Assembly: GCF_014138285.1 (NCBI RefSeq)
Contig: NZ_JACGXN010000003.1
Coordinates: forward strand, 1 to 64,000
Origin: Phyllobacterium myrsinacearum
GTDB taxonomy: Bacteria; Pseudomonadota; Alphaproteobacteria; Rhizobiales; Rhizobiaceae
Length of the DNA stretch: 64,000 nt
Direction: 5' to 3'
Within the stretch, counting starts at the first letter, position 1; the number at the start of each line of letters is the position of its first letter. The position numbers and the translations under genes are program-made. The notes beneath the pieces were generated by a model. The model searched no databases. It had not been told where the DNA came from and was given only the letters and a program-made list of their open reading frames with translations. Below are positions 9,884 to 19,020 of this stretch, piece after piece.

Positions 9884-10406
9884 ACGGCTGCTGATTATTG
9901 TCGAAGATGACACGGCGTTTGCCCGAACCCTGAAACGCTCCTTTGAACGGCGCGAATACAACGTGGTTCTCGCCGGCGGTCTTGAAGAGGTCCAAGAGAT
10001 CCTGAAGACTCGGTCTCCTCACTATGCGATCGTCGATCTGAAACTTGCCGGGGCCTCTGGCCTGACTTGTGTCGAAGCACTCCACAAGCACGATCCGGAA
10101 ATGCTTATCGTCGTGTTGACCGGCTTCGCCAGTATCGCAACCGCCGTGGAAGCAATCAAGCTTGGTGCTTGTCATTACCTGGCCAAGCCGTCCAATTCCG
10201 ATGACATTGAAGCCGCTTTCAGCAAGGCCGCGGGCAACACCCAGATTGACCTGACGGCCCGCCCAACTTCCATCAAGACGCTGGAATGGGAACGCATTCA
10301 CCAGATGCTAGTCGAAACAGACTTCAATATCTCGGAAGCGGCGCGGCGGCTTGGCATGCATCGCCGAACCCTCGCCCGCAAGCTTGAAAAGCGCCGGGTC
10401 AACTGA
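9873..10406 (+). CDS. RegA/ActR/PrrA-like response regulator
   Basis: A 177-residue partner of the kinase. The receiver domain has the acidic pair E11-D12-D13, the phosphoacceptor D55 (IVDLKL), T83 and K105. The C-terminus is a Fis-type helix-turn-helix, ISEAARRLGMHRRTLARKLEKR, nearly the same as that of RegA/PrrA/ActR, which bind DNA as phosphorylated dimers. It starts inside the kinase gene. RegA-type regulators are known to control terminal oxidases, so cyoABCD is an obvious candidate target; this is inference from position. RegA proteins are usually about 180 residues, so the length is normal. Confidence 0.9.
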   Translation: MASERLLIIVEDDTAFARTLKRSFERREYNVVLAGGLEEVQEILKTRSPHYAIVDLKLAGASGLTCVEALHKHDPEMLIVVLTGFASIATAVEAIKLGACHYLAKPSNSDDIEAAFSKAAGNTQIDLTARPTSIKTLEWERIHQMLVETDFNISEAARRLGMHRRTLARKLEKRRVN

Positions 10407-10424
10407 CTCAGCGCCTTTGGTCAT

Positions 10425-11285
10425 TTAGCGACCCGGCTGGTTTCGGAGCTTTTCTGCTTCCGCATAAAAGCGCTTTTCCCATTCCTTGTGGTTATCGAGC
10501 CCTTCCCGAATAAACGGCGTGAATACCGCCAGATTCATCAGTGACCAGTTGACGAAATTGGCCGGGAATCTCGTTGGCTTCACAAAGTCGACGAAAAGCA
10601 CGACACGCGTCTTGTCCGTATGGTTCCAGGCTTCATGCTCATAGGCATCGTCGAATATGAGCGCCTTACCCTCATGCCAATGGCAAATCTGGTCCTTCAC
10701 ACGAATGGCCAGCCTGTCCGACTGTTCCGGGACAATCATACCCACATGGAGACGAAGGACACCGTTATAGGGTCCGCGGTGGGGCGGCAGATGTTTGCCG
10801 GGCTCGAAAATCGAAAACATGGCCGTCTTCAGATTTGGAATCTTTTGTACCGCTGCCCATGTGTTGGGACAGGCCAGAATATTCTGTTCCGATTTGACAC
10901 CAAAACCGATCAGAAAGAACGTCTTCCAGTTCTTGTCTGTCGAGATCGTTTTTACATCGGTGGAGATATCCTGGAACGCAGGCAGTTCGCTCTGGCGGAG
11001 GAGGACATGATCAAGCTCCTTGCGGATTTCCGGCCAAGCTTTTTCTATCTCACTCGACCATGGAAATGTAGCGTTGTCATAAACCGGAGGGTTACCAAAC
11101 TTGGCATATTTCAGATTGAGCCCCTCGGCCCAGGACACAATGCTCATGAAGAAACGGGTGACCCGGCTGGCACGCTCCATGGGAGCAATTCCAGCAGTCT
11201 CAAAAGACTGTTTCGCTTCTCCTGCCTGCAATTTTCCCGAATCCGATTCTTTCAAAGTTCCGTCAGCCACGATAATCCCAATCAT
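10425..11285 (-). CDS. lpxO: Aspartyl/asparaginyl beta-hydroxylase family, LpxO-like lipid A hydroxylase
   Basis: A 286-residue Fe(II)/2-oxoglutarate dioxygenase of the AspH/LpxO family. LpxO hydroxylates a secondary acyl chain of lipid A at carbon 2. Visible are the iron-binding H169 in HLPPHRGPYNGVLRLH, and FDDAYEHEAWN with H217 as the second histidine, followed by RVVLFVDFVKP. Other family members act on proteins or ornithine lipids, so lipid A is the best but not the only substrate. The first 35 residues look weakly conserved; an internal start at residue 36 (MERASRVTRFF) is possible. It converges with the response regulator gene. Confidence 0.72.
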   Translation of the reverse strand: MIGIIVADGTLKESDSGKLQAGEAKQSFETAGIAPMERASRVTRFFMSIVSWAEGLNLKYAKFGNPPVYDNATFPWSSEIEKAWPEIRKELDHVLLRQSELPAFQDISTDVKTISTDKNWKTFFLIGFGVKSEQNILACPNTWAAVQKIPNLKTAMFSIFEPGKHLPPHRGPYNGVLRLHVGMIVPEQSDRLAIRVKDQICHWHEGKALIFDDAYEHEAWNHTDKTRVVLFVDFVKPTRFPANFVNWSLMNLAVFTPFIREGLDNHKEWEKRFYAEAEKLRNQPGR

Positions 11286-11554
11286 TCATTGTCTTTACCA
11301 AACAGCACGTCCACGATCGAAATAACAAATGGAATGGGCGGTGCCGGCAACAGTGTTCATACAGCGCGCCAGACCCAATATCGTCAGAGATACCGGCGTG
11401 CGCTTCAACTTCAGATTATACAATCTGTAAGGACTTTCTAGGGCGGACAGCAAAAATTGAGAAGCCAACTCAACTCTTTCACACGCTTTTTGCAGCGCTA
11501 CAGGCACAGCATGCATCACTTCATCGTGTCTTTTCAGCTCTGCGAAAAGTCCGC
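11286..11554. other. Gap between ogt and the hydroxylase with one uncertain small frame
   Basis: A 269-base gap on the strand shared by both flanking genes. A minus-strand frame downstream of ogt could encode about 73 residues (ATG at 11516 down to 11295) with a helical, basic composition (ALQKACERVELASQF). It has no clear ribosome site and I do not recognise it. No RNA structure or T-tailed terminator was seen. Confidence 0.2.
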
Positions 11555-12118
11555 TTAAAATCCCAGGGATTGCTGTGCCGGTTCTGGCGGTCCAAGATGG
11601 ACTCCTTCCAGTTCGAGCATCCGGACTTTGGAAGACGATCCGCCAGGAGCCGAGAAACCACCGACTTTGCCTCCTGCCGCCAACACCCGATGGCATGGGA
11701 TGATCAGTGCGACAGGATTCTTTGCCATGGCCTGACCGACATCGCGCGCAGCCTCCGGTCCGGCACCAAGTTGCTTGGCCAATCCGCCATAGGTAACCGT
11801 ATGGCCCCAGCCAACGCGCCGAACGGCATCGTATATCCGTTTGAAAAACTCATCCTGCCCGTCAAGATCAAGCTTAATATCGGTAAAGTCGATCTGTTCA
11901 CCTCTGAAATAGCGCTTTACCGCTGCAACCGCTTCGCCAATTTCCGCTGTGGGAGCCACACGTTCGGCGACTGGCAAACGCCTCAGCAAGAGCCGTTCTG
12001 TACCTTCCGCAGTCTTTGTCGGCAGTTGGAAGCGTGTGACACCACGACTGTTCCAGGCAATTCCGCAAAAGCCGCCCTCGGTTTCAAAGACATGATAGTT
12101 GTGCACTGTCTGACCCAT
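11555..12118 (-). CDS. ogt: Methylated-DNA--protein-cysteine S-methyltransferase (Ogt type)
   Basis: A suicide DNA-repair protein that transfers the alkyl group from O6-alkylguanine to its own cysteine. The active-site signature IIPCHRV is intact (Cys at residue 142 counting from the ATG at 12118) and is preceded by the helix-turn-helix region VTYGGLAKQLGAGPEAARDVGQAM with its arginine finger. The length of 187 residues matches stand-alone Ogt proteins. A GTG at 12139 is also in frame, but the ATG at 12118 has GGAGA at a good distance. No Ada-type regulatory domain is attached. Confidence 0.93.
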   Translation of the reverse strand: MGQTVHNYHVFETEGGFCGIAWNSRGVTRFQLPTKTAEGTERLLLRRLPVAERVAPTAEIGEAVAAVKRYFRGEQIDFTDIKLDLDGQDEFFKRIYDAVRRVGWGHTVTYGGLAKQLGAGPEAARDVGQAMAKNPVALIIPCHRVLAAGGKVGGFSAPGGSSSKVRMLELEGVHLGPPEPAQQSLGF

Positions 12119-12222
12119 GACATGGTCTCCATCTTTCACTTGTCATGAACATCATACTGACAGACCTCGAATACAACCCGTTTCTTGCATCGCGTGAAAG
12201 CAACTGCCAATCCATGACACAC

Positions 12223-13800
12223 CTAATGGGCAGGGGCACCACTCGCCTGGCCTTTCTTGGTCAAAAGGACAAAGAACGCAGCAATGATCAGCATGGCCCC
12301 CAGAACAACAAACGTATCGCTGTAACCCATGATAAGCGATTGCTTCTTTACAGTCTGGCCTAGTGCAATGATTGCCTGTTCACGCGCAGCGACGGGATCC
12401 GTGACGCCGTGGGCCATGAAATAAGCCGTCATCTGATCAAGCCTGGCACGGACGGTTTCGCTGAACAGATTGACTGAGCTTCCAATGGTATTGGAATGGA
12501 ACTGCTCCCGCTTGGTGACGATCGTGGCCAGCATTGCCGTGCCAAACGCACCGCCAAGGTTTCGCAGCATATTGAAAACACCAGAGGCGGCAGCGGACTC
12601 GTTACGGGCAACGCCGACCATCGCGATGGCAGTCAGGGGCGCCATAACCACAGCCTGTCCGATGGCACGAACGATATTGGGAACCCAGAGCTGATCACCG
12701 GAATAATTGGCTGACATGTGAACATTCATGAAGCAACTGCCGCCGAACACACACAAGCCAAGAAACACAATGATCCGCGTATCAAATCGACCCATCAGCA
12801 TGGGAACAAAGGGAATGATCAAGAGCTGAGGCAAACCGGTCCAGGCCATCACAGAACCAATCTGTTCGGAATTGTAGCCTTGAACCTGGCCGAGATATTG
12901 CGGCAGCAGATACACGGATCCATAGAGGCCGAACCCGACGAGCATATTTGCGACGGTGCCAAGGCCGAAATTACGCCGCTTCAGGAGACGCAAATTAACG
13001 GCCGGGTTTTTCACGGTCAGCTCGATCCAGACAAACAGAGCCAGGAACACTACAGCGATGATTGTGAGGCGGACAATGAATGGCGAACCCAACCAATCAT
13101 TCTTGTTGCCTTCTTCAAGCACGGTCTGAAGCGCCCCAAGACCAATGGCCATGGCTAAAATACCAAACCAGTCGCCTTCCCTCAACAGGCCAAGATTCAT
13201 GGGCTGGCGCTCGAGATTGAGATAGAGCGCGGTAACCATAAAGGCGCCGGGGACAAGGTTGATAAAGAATATGTACTGCCAACCATAATTCTCGGTCAGA
13301 TAACCACCAATCGTCGGGCCGATCGCTGGTGCAAATGTTGCAGTGATTGCGAAGAGAGCCATGCCGACAGAATGCTGGGATCGCGGCAGCTTGGTCAGGA
13401 TCAATGTGAACGCCATCGGGATCAACACACCGCCCGTAAAACCCTGTATGGCGCGCAAGATGATCATCTCTTCGAGGTTGCGCGCGAAGGCACAAGCCAC
13501 CGAAAAAGCCAGAAACAGCAGGGCATTGACCAGTAGAAACCGACGGAAGGAAAAAACCCGGCTGAGGTAATCGGTCAGGGGGATAACAATGATTTCGCCG
13601 ATGAGATACGCCGTCGATATCCATGCGCCATTGTCGACGCCCGTGCCGATACCGCCCTCGATATTGAGCAGCGACGCATTGGTAATCTGGATATTCAAGA
13701 CGGCCATGAACGCGCCAATCAGGCCCGCGAAGACTGTGATCCATGTCTTCAAACTTGCGGGACGTTCCTGATCGGCAACTGGTACTGCGGCAGCGGACAT
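12223..13800 (-). CDS. emrB: EmrB/QacA-type MFS multidrug efflux permease (DHA2 family)
   Basis: A 525-residue drug:H+ antiporter with fourteen predicted membrane helices. Early motifs include FMAVLNIQITNASLLNI (the motif D1 region of DHA2 proteins) and WISTAYLIGEIIVIPLTDYLSR, with RAIQGFTGGVLIPMAF further on. It is the inner-membrane pump of a tripartite efflux system and lies 22 bases downstream of the membrane-fusion partner on the same strand. The outer-membrane channel is not encoded here. An AGGACG site precedes the ATG. A divergent TetR-family gene beyond the fusion protein probably represses the pair. Confidence 0.93.
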   Translation of the reverse strand: MSAAAVPVADQERPASLKTWITVFAGLIGAFMAVLNIQITNASLLNIEGGIGTGVDNGAWISTAYLIGEIIVIPLTDYLSRVFSFRRFLLVNALLFLAFSVACAFARNLEEMIILRAIQGFTGGVLIPMAFTLILTKLPRSQHSVGMALFAITATFAPAIGPTIGGYLTENYGWQYIFFINLVPGAFMVTALYLNLERQPMNLGLLREGDWFGILAMAIGLGALQTVLEEGNKNDWLGSPFIVRLTIIAVVFLALFVWIELTVKNPAVNLRLLKRRNFGLGTVANMLVGFGLYGSVYLLPQYLGQVQGYNSEQIGSVMAWTGLPQLLIIPFVPMLMGRFDTRIIVFLGLCVFGGSCFMNVHMSANYSGDQLWVPNIVRAIGQAVVMAPLTAIAMVGVARNESAAASGVFNMLRNLGGAFGTAMLATIVTKREQFHSNTIGSSVNLFSETVRARLDQMTAYFMAHGVTDPVAAREQAIIALGQTVKKQSLIMGYSDTFVVLGAMLIIAAFFVLLTKKGQASGAPAH

Positions 13801-13822
13801 TTTTTTCGTCCTGTATGGTTTG

Positions 13823-15013
13823 CTAGTTGCTGGCCTTGAAGCAGGCAGACTCGCCGCAATCGGCCGCGCTGCCCGAGTCCTTGATGTTGATCGTCGGTGT
13901 CACGGACATACCGGGGCGCAGCAATCCGGCGAGCTTGCTGTCATTATCGAGCACGATTTTGACCGGGATACGCTGCACAATCTTGGTGAAATTACCCGTC
14001 GCATTGTCTGGCGGCAGCAGTGCAAACTCCTGGCCGCTGGCAGGCGCGATGCTATCGACACGTCCCTTCAAGGCGACGCCCGGAAATGTATCGACGACGA
14101 TATCGACGAGCTGTCCCTTTTTCACATCCGTGAGCTGCGTTTCCTTGAAGTTGGCAGTGACATAAACATTATCGACCGGAACCACGGCCATGAGCTGTGT
14201 ACCGGACTGAACATATTGCCCGACACGCAGGGTACGGTTGCCGACAACGCCTTCAACCGGTGAAACAATCGTGGTGTAGCTCAAATTGAGCTCGGCCTGA
14301 TCCTGAACCGCTTTGTCATGCGCAAGCGCAGCGTTTGCCTTGGCAAGTTGCGCCTGAAGCACGCCGATCTGTTTCTGGGCCGAAACGACAGCCCCTTCGT
14401 CACGCTGGAGGGTCGCTTTGGCAATATCCAGCTTGGAAACCGCCTGCTGGGCATTTTGGACACTGCCAGCACCCTGGGTTGCAAGGGCGCCGTAACGGTC
14501 ATTATCCTGCTGGGCAAACCTCAAACTGGCCTGATCTACGGACACGGTGGACTGCGCCTGGGCAATCGCAGCCTGCTGCTGATCGATGCTTGCCATAGTG
14601 TTTTCAATATCGGCCTGTGCGGCAGCAACATCGGCTTTGGCCTGATCAAGTGCAACCACATAGTCACGATCGTCTATTTTTGCGAGCGGCTGATTAGCCT
14701 CAACGGTCTGATTGTCGGTTACGAGCACTTCCCGCAGATATCCTGAGACTTTCGGGGAAACGATTGTGGAATCAGCCTTTACATAGGCATCGTCTGTCGA
14801 TTCCTGAAAACGGCCAATCGTCCAATAGTGCCAACCGAATTCGGCACTCAACCCGACAACCACAACAGCAGCGCCGATCATCAATAACCGGCGGATGTTA
14901 CGCGGGCGCGGCTTTTGCTGCTCCGTCGCGCCGTCCTGCTGCACCGACATAGCCTCGTCGGCACTCATTGTTTTTTCAATCTTCAGCTCGAGTGGTTGCG
15001 TGTTTTTGGTCAT
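13823..15013 (-). CDS. emrA: EmrA/HlyD-family membrane fusion protein
   Basis: A 396-residue periplasmic adaptor of the EmrAB type. It has a cytoplasmic N-terminus, one membrane helix (RRLLMIGAAVVVVGLSAEFGWHYW), then the split lipoyl halves around TIVSPKVSGYLREVLVTDNQTVEANQPL and TTIVSPVEGVVGNRTLRVGQYV. Between them is a long Ala/Gln-rich coiled-coil hairpin (about residues 120-250), as in drug-efflux adaptors. A DDAYVKAD block after the membrane helix is typical of EmrA. It forms an operon with emrB and is divergent from the TetR gene, 217 bases away. Confidence 0.93.
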   Translation of the reverse strand: MTKNTQPLELKIEKTMSADEAMSVQQDGATEQQKPRPRNIRRLLMIGAAVVVVGLSAEFGWHYWTIGRFQESTDDAYVKADSTIVSPKVSGYLREVLVTDNQTVEANQPLAKIDDRDYVVALDQAKADVAAAQADIENTMASIDQQQAAIAQAQSTVSVDQASLRFAQQDNDRYGALATQGAGSVQNAQQAVSKLDIAKATLQRDEGAVVSAQKQIGVLQAQLAKANAALAHDKAVQDQAELNLSYTTIVSPVEGVVGNRTLRVGQYVQSGTQLMAVVPVDNVYVTANFKETQLTDVKKGQLVDIVVDTFPGVALKGRVDSIAPASGQEFALLPPDNATGNFTKIVQRIPVKIVLDNDSKLAGLLRPGMSVTPTINIKDSGSAADCGESACFKASN

Positions 15014-15080
15014 GGCGAATGCCCTAAGTTGAGGAACTAGATCGGCACGGTTCGTTGGGAGAACTCGGGTCGGTGATAAA

Positions 15081-15101
15081 TAAGGAACCCATTAGTTCCC
15101 T
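15081..15101. promoter_or_regulatory. Candidate TetR operator between emrA and its regulator
   Basis: In the 15014-15230 divergent region an inverted repeat GGAAC-N6-GTTCC (15084-15099) sits in an AT-rich context that also contains further half-site-like GGAAC/GTTC copies near 15032 and 15050. The position between the efflux operon and the TetR gene fits autoregulated local repression. Binding is inferred, not shown. Confidence 0.4.
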
Positions 15102-15230
15102 AATTATGTCTGGACAATTCCGATTGCAAGACAGAAAATGCTCAAGCAACTATTTTTGAAGACCGAAAGCAGAACACTGGTGACAAAACCGACGGACACA
15201 CGCGATATTGATGAAGATCAGGACGACAAA

Positions 15231-15905
15231 ATGGGAGAAATCAAACGTCCGAGGGGCCGGCCACAGAACCGGTCGGACGCCGATACCCGTCATCTGATCC
15301 TGCAAACTGCGACTCAGGTTCTGCTGGAGAACGGCTATACGGCAACCCGTATGGAAACTGTGGCGAGGCAAGCTGGTGTTGCCAAACGGACGATCTATCG
15401 CTTCTGGACGACAAAATCAGAGCTTCTGGCCGCCATTGTTGCAGAGCGAAGTGAAAAACTCGCCGAAAGGGTTGATGATTTCCTTCACACCATCCACCCT
15501 GAGTCGCTTGACAAATTGGGGTTGAAACATGCGCTGGAGCATATCCTGAGCGAATTCGCCCACCTCGTTCTCTCCGACCAGACGGTGGCATTCTATCGCC
15601 TTGTAACGGCAGAGGCGCTCAATTTTCCCGAGGTGGCCAGAGCCTTCTACCGTGAAGGTCCAGCACGCAGCTCCGCGATGGTTGCGCGGTTTCTGGAGCA
15701 GCAACAGAAACGCGGACTGATCAGGCTTGACGACCCGGCAATGGCCGCGTCCATGCTGCTCAGCATGGTGACAGCGGACCCTTTCCGTAGCGCGACATTG
15801 GGACTCATCAGCGTTCCCGAGGACAGGGAAATCGAGGAGCGTGTTACCCTGGCTGCCGCGCTGTTTCTCGAAGGATGCAGCACGGGATCAACAGGCAAAG
15901 AATAA
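15231..15905 (+). CDS. TetR/AcrR-family transcriptional regulator
   Basis: A 224-residue regulator with an N-terminal helix-turn-helix, ILQTATQVLLENGYTATRMETVARQAGVAKRTIYRFWTTKSELLAAIV. It is preceded by a basic RPRGRPQNR arm. The ATG at 15231 has AGGACGA eight bases upstream and is preferred over the longer frame from 15138. The C-terminal ligand domain (AefR-like) carries no recognisable specificity. It is divergent from emrAB and is the likely repressor of that efflux operon and of itself. Confidence 0.87.
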   Translation: MGEIKRPRGRPQNRSDADTRHLILQTATQVLLENGYTATRMETVARQAGVAKRTIYRFWTTKSELLAAIVAERSEKLAERVDDFLHTIHPESLDKLGLKHALEHILSEFAHLVLSDQTVAFYRLVTAEALNFPEVARAFYREGPARSSAMVARFLEQQQKRGLIRLDDPAMAASMLLSMVTADPFRSATLGLISVPEDREIEERVTLAAALFLEGCSTGSTGKE

Positions 15906-15906
15906 C

Positions 15907-17058
15907 CTATTCCTCAAGCAAGCCCAGATAGGTGGCAAGTTCCCGTGCTGCCGCCCCACCCGCACGGTTTGCGCCTATCGTGGAGGCGGAAGGGCCGTAG
16001 CCAACCAGATGAATACGGGGATCTTTAGCGACCTGCGTCGCCAATCTACCGAACATGACAATGCCGCCATTCTCCTCGCGGATCTGCAGCGGAGCAAGAT
16101 GATCAAGCGAGCTGCGAAACCCCGTACACCAGAGAATGACATCAGCCTTCTGTTCCTCACCGTCGGACCATCGTATGCCGCTCTCCGTGATCTCGGCGAA
16201 CATCGGCAAACGCTTCAGGACGCCCCGCGCCTGCGCAGCCCTGAGCGCCGGGGTCCATGGTATGCCTGTCACGGAAACAACGGAGCCAGGCACAAGCCCG
16301 CGCCTTACCCTGTCTTCAACAATTGCAACTGCCGCGCGCCCATCCTCTGATGTAAAGGGCTGATCCCGAAACTGCGGCTCCTGTCTCGTGACCCAGGTTG
16401 TAGACGTAACGCGCGATATCTCGTCCAGCAATTGCAATGCAGAAATGCCGCCACCGACGACAACGACATGCTTTCCGACAAACGCGTCAGCCGTTTGGTA
16501 ATCACGCGTGTGAAGTTGCTGGCCTTTGAATATATCAGCGCCCGGATAGGCCGGGATGTAGGGCGTTTCCCATGTGCCGGTTGCGTTAATGACACCGCGA
16601 GCTGAAAAACCGCCCTGATCGGTTTCGATCCGGAACCGTCCGGCGCGCTCGCAGACCACAGTCACAGTTTGTGGCCGGTAGACCGGTAGTTCAAATCTCC
16701 GCTCATAGGCCGCGTAATATTCCGGCACGGCTACCGACGCTTTCACTTCATCTCCCGCATCAACGGCTTCGGAAAAAGGCAGCCCCGGCAGGTCGTGCAC
16801 CCGATTGACTGTCGTCAACGTCAGGGAAGGCCAGCGATACTGCCATGCTCCGCCAGCGCCCGGCGACTTGTCCAGAACCAGGTAATTCTTCCAGGGTTTC
16901 AGGCCAAGCTGCTGCAGATGGTAGGCGGAGGAGAGCCCCGCCTGTCCGGCACCGATGACGACTATATCAGCCTTCAGAAAGGTGCGGACCTCGTTCTGCC
17001 CGGAAGCGGTATCCGTCTTTTGCTCAGGTGATGGAAAAATCGAATGATCTGAAGGCAT
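15907..17058 (-). CDS. FAD/NADPH-binding monooxygenase-like flavoprotein
   Basis: A 383-residue group B flavoprotein of the FMO/CzcO kind. The FAD fold has VVIGAGQAGLSSAYHLQQLG at residues 34-53, and the second, NADPH-binding GXGXXG-like element is VVVGGGISALQLLDEI. Between them lies GAGGAWQYRWPSLTLTTVNRVHDLPGLPF, a block typical of CzcO/YczP-type proteins. A Rossmann-closing segment (DVILWCTGFRSSLDHLAPL) supports the family. The full FMO fingerprint FxGxxxHxxx(F/Y) is not present; the corresponding place reads FKGQQLHTRDY. The substrate is unknown. It converges with the TetR gene, leaving one base between stops. Confidence 0.78.
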   Translation of the reverse strand: MPSDHSIFPSPEQKTDTASGQNEVRTFLKADIVVIGAGQAGLSSAYHLQQLGLKPWKNYLVLDKSPGAGGAWQYRWPSLTLTTVNRVHDLPGLPFSEAVDAGDEVKASVAVPEYYAAYERRFELPVYRPQTVTVVCERAGRFRIETDQGGFSARGVINATGTWETPYIPAYPGADIFKGQQLHTRDYQTADAFVGKHVVVVGGGISALQLLDEISRVTSTTWVTRQEPQFRDQPFTSEDGRAAVAIVEDRVRRGLVPGSVVSVTGIPWTPALRAAQARGVLKRLPMFAEITESGIRWSDGEEQKADVILWCTGFRSSLDHLAPLQIREENGGIVMFGRLATQVAKDPRIHLVGYGPSASTIGANRAGGAAARELATYLGLLEE

Positions 17059-17203
17059 CTCTCGATCATAAGTTTGATTGACGCGAATTCAAGGGCTGGA
17101 CAAATCGGCCAACGAACATCGGTATCCGCCTGACCATATCCGAGGACCTTCGTCTCGCTATGCCGTGAATAGCAGGTATCAAGCAGGGTCCCTGCTCGGC
17201 AAA

Positions 17204-18091
17204 TCAGCTGAAGTTTGTCAGATGTTTGGCCAACTCAAGCGCATGGGGATGCAAATCGTTAAACTTGTTTGCGCAGATCGCCAGATGCCTCGTCGCCCAG
17301 CCGTCGGTCAAATGAATGGAATGAATTGGCATCGTGCGGCGATATTTTCTGGCCGCAGTCTCTGGAACGATCCCCACGCCAACACCTTGAGCAACCATGC
17401 GGCAAATACCCTCGAAGGTCCGCAAACGGATGCGGAAAGCGAGAGTATGGCCAGCGCGCGCCGCGTGATCGCCAAGATAATCCTGCAATGGACTGCCAGC
17501 GCTCAATCCGACAAATTCCTGTTCCGCGACATCCTCAAATGCCATGCGGCGGTGATCCGCCCACGGGTTGGAGCGCGCAACAACGAGAACGAGGCGGTCA
17601 ATCGCGAATGGTCGCAGTTCCAGATTTCCATGGTCGACGGCATCTGTGATCACACCGATATCAGCAGATCCACCGGCCACTGCCTTGACGATCTCCGTGC
17701 TGAGGCGCTCCTTCAAATCAACATCGACGTTGGGGCGGCTGGCAAGAAAAAGCGCAAGTTTTTCCGGCAGGAACTCTGTCATCGCCGCGGTATTCGCCAT
17801 GAGGCGAATCTGACTTTTCAAGCCTTTCGAGAATTCATTGAGCTCACCGCGCATCTGTTCGATCTGGCGCAGGACAATACGGGCGTGATGGGCTACCGCG
17901 TCTCCTGCAGGCGTTGTCACGACACCTCGCCGGCCCCGCTCAAGCAAGGGAAGGCCAATCACCTCTTCCATGCCGCGAAGACGGGCACTGGCCGAGGGAA
18001 GTGTCATATTGGCCTGCGCTGCGCCATGCGTAATGCTTCCAGCTTCCACAACCAGAAGAAAAAGCCGCAAATCTGTGAGATCAAAACGCAT
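17204..18091 (-). CDS. LysR-family transcriptional regulator
   Basis: A 295-residue LysR protein. The N-terminal winged helix reads MRFDLTDLRLFLLVVEAGSITHGAAQANMTLPSASARLRGMEEVIGLPLLERGRRGVVTTPAG, clearly the LTTR pattern. The rest is a periplasmic-binding-like effector domain. It is divergent from a TauE/SafE-type exporter with 74 bases between, which suggests that it controls that gene; LysR/TSUP pairs of this sort are common in Rhizobiales. The effector cannot be predicted. Confidence 0.88.
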   Translation of the reverse strand: MRFDLTDLRLFLLVVEAGSITHGAAQANMTLPSASARLRGMEEVIGLPLLERGRRGVVTTPAGDAVAHHARIVLRQIEQMRGELNEFSKGLKSQIRLMANTAAMTEFLPEKLALFLASRPNVDVDLKERLSTEIVKAVAGGSADIGVITDAVDHGNLELRPFAIDRLVLVVARSNPWADHRRMAFEDVAEQEFVGLSAGSPLQDYLGDHAARAGHTLAFRIRLRTFEGICRMVAQGVGVGIVPETAARKYRRTMPIHSIHLTDGWATRHLAICANKFNDLHPHALELAKHLTNFS

Positions 18092-18165
18092 GTACCGTTA
18101 GTACCATTCAATCAGCCTTCGTCATAGCCTAAGGCAGAGTACGTTTCTTCCGCATTGCGAGTGCC

Positions 18166-18939
18166 ATGTTGCCGCGCAATGATGAGGGTATGTTTGACCT
18201 TTCCTCAACCTCCCTTCTCCTTATCGTGCTCACTTTCTTCCTTGCCGGAATCGTCAAGGGGATAACCGGTATGGGTTTGCCAACCGTGGCAATGGGCATT
18301 CTCGGCACGATCATGCCGCCCGCTGGAGCGGCAGCGCTCCTGCTTGTGCCATCATTCGTCACCAATGTGCTGCAGCTTCTGTCGGGGCCGAGTTTTGCTG
18401 CTCTTGCATTGCGTCTCTGGGCAATGATGCTCACAATCCTGCTCGGGACCATCGCTGGATCGTGGCTTATGGCCAATGATACGGCAGGATGGACGACGAT
18501 GGGTCTTGGCGCTGCCCTGATGATCTATGCGGGATTCAGCCTTTTCGCGCGCCAACTGTCTGTTCCCAGACATCTGGAACCCTTCCTGTCACCTCTCGTT
18601 GGCGTCGTCACGGGTGTTATTACAGGCGCAACGGGAGTTTTTGTCATCCCGGCCGTTCCCTATCTTCAGTCTCTGGGTTTAACCAAGGATGATTTGATAC
18701 AGGCTCTGGGCCTGTCCTTTACCGTTTCAACTGTTGCACTGGCCATCGGGTTGACCTCCGGTGGTGCATTGCAACTCGACAGCCTGAGCACATCGGCCCT
18801 TGCCTTGGCACCAGCATTGTTGGGCATGTGGTGCGGTCAGAAGATTCGCAATGCCATCAGCCCTGCCACATTCCGCCGCTGGTTCCTGATCTGCCTGCTG
18901 CTGCTTGGACTGGAACTCGTGCTGAAGCAGATTTTCTGA
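18166..18939 (+). CDS. TauE/SafE (TSUP) family sulfite/organosulfur exporter-like permease
   Basis: A 257-residue inner-membrane protein with about eight hydrophobic segments. It shows the TSUP repeats: LTFFLAGIVKGITGMGLPTVAMGIL in the first half and SPLVGVVTGVITGATGVFVIPAVPYLQSLG in the second. Known relatives export sulfite, sulfoacetate or other C-S anions; the substrate is not evident here. A second ATG at 18190 (MFDLSSTS) is an alternative start, but neither has a good ribosome site. A strong stem-loop lies just after the gene. It is probably regulated by the divergent LysR gene. Confidence 0.85.
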   Translation: MLPRNDEGMFDLSSTSLLLIVLTFFLAGIVKGITGMGLPTVAMGILGTIMPPAGAAALLLVPSFVTNVLQLLSGPSFAALALRLWAMMLTILLGTIAGSWLMANDTAGWTTMGLGAALMIYAGFSLFARQLSVPRHLEPFLSPLVGVVTGVITGATGVFVIPAVPYLQSLGLTKDDLIQALGLSFTVSTVALAIGLTSGGALQLDSLSTSALALAPALLGMWCGQKIRNAISPATFRRWFLICLLLLGLELVLKQIF

Positions 18940-18952
18940 TCTTAGCCCAAAC

Positions 18953-18987
18953 AACAAAAACCCGTGCTGTGTGATCAGCACGGGTTT
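18953..18987 (-). terminator. Rho-independent terminator, best on the minus strand
   Basis: A perfect 12-bp stem (AAACCCGTGCTG / CAGCACGGGTTT) with a 6-base loop. Read on the minus strand it is followed by TTTTTGTTGTTT, so it terminates the Bax-inhibitor gene that ends at 19021. It may also stop transcripts coming from the exporter on the plus strand. Confidence 0.85.
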
Positions 18988-19020
18988 GAATGATAGTGTT
19001 GGCGTTTTAATCCAGCCGGA

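Noticed and set aside
11295-11516. Possible 73-residue gene downstream of ogt on the minus strand
   Set aside because: Plausible composition but no ribosome site and no recognised family; kept only as part of the gap description.
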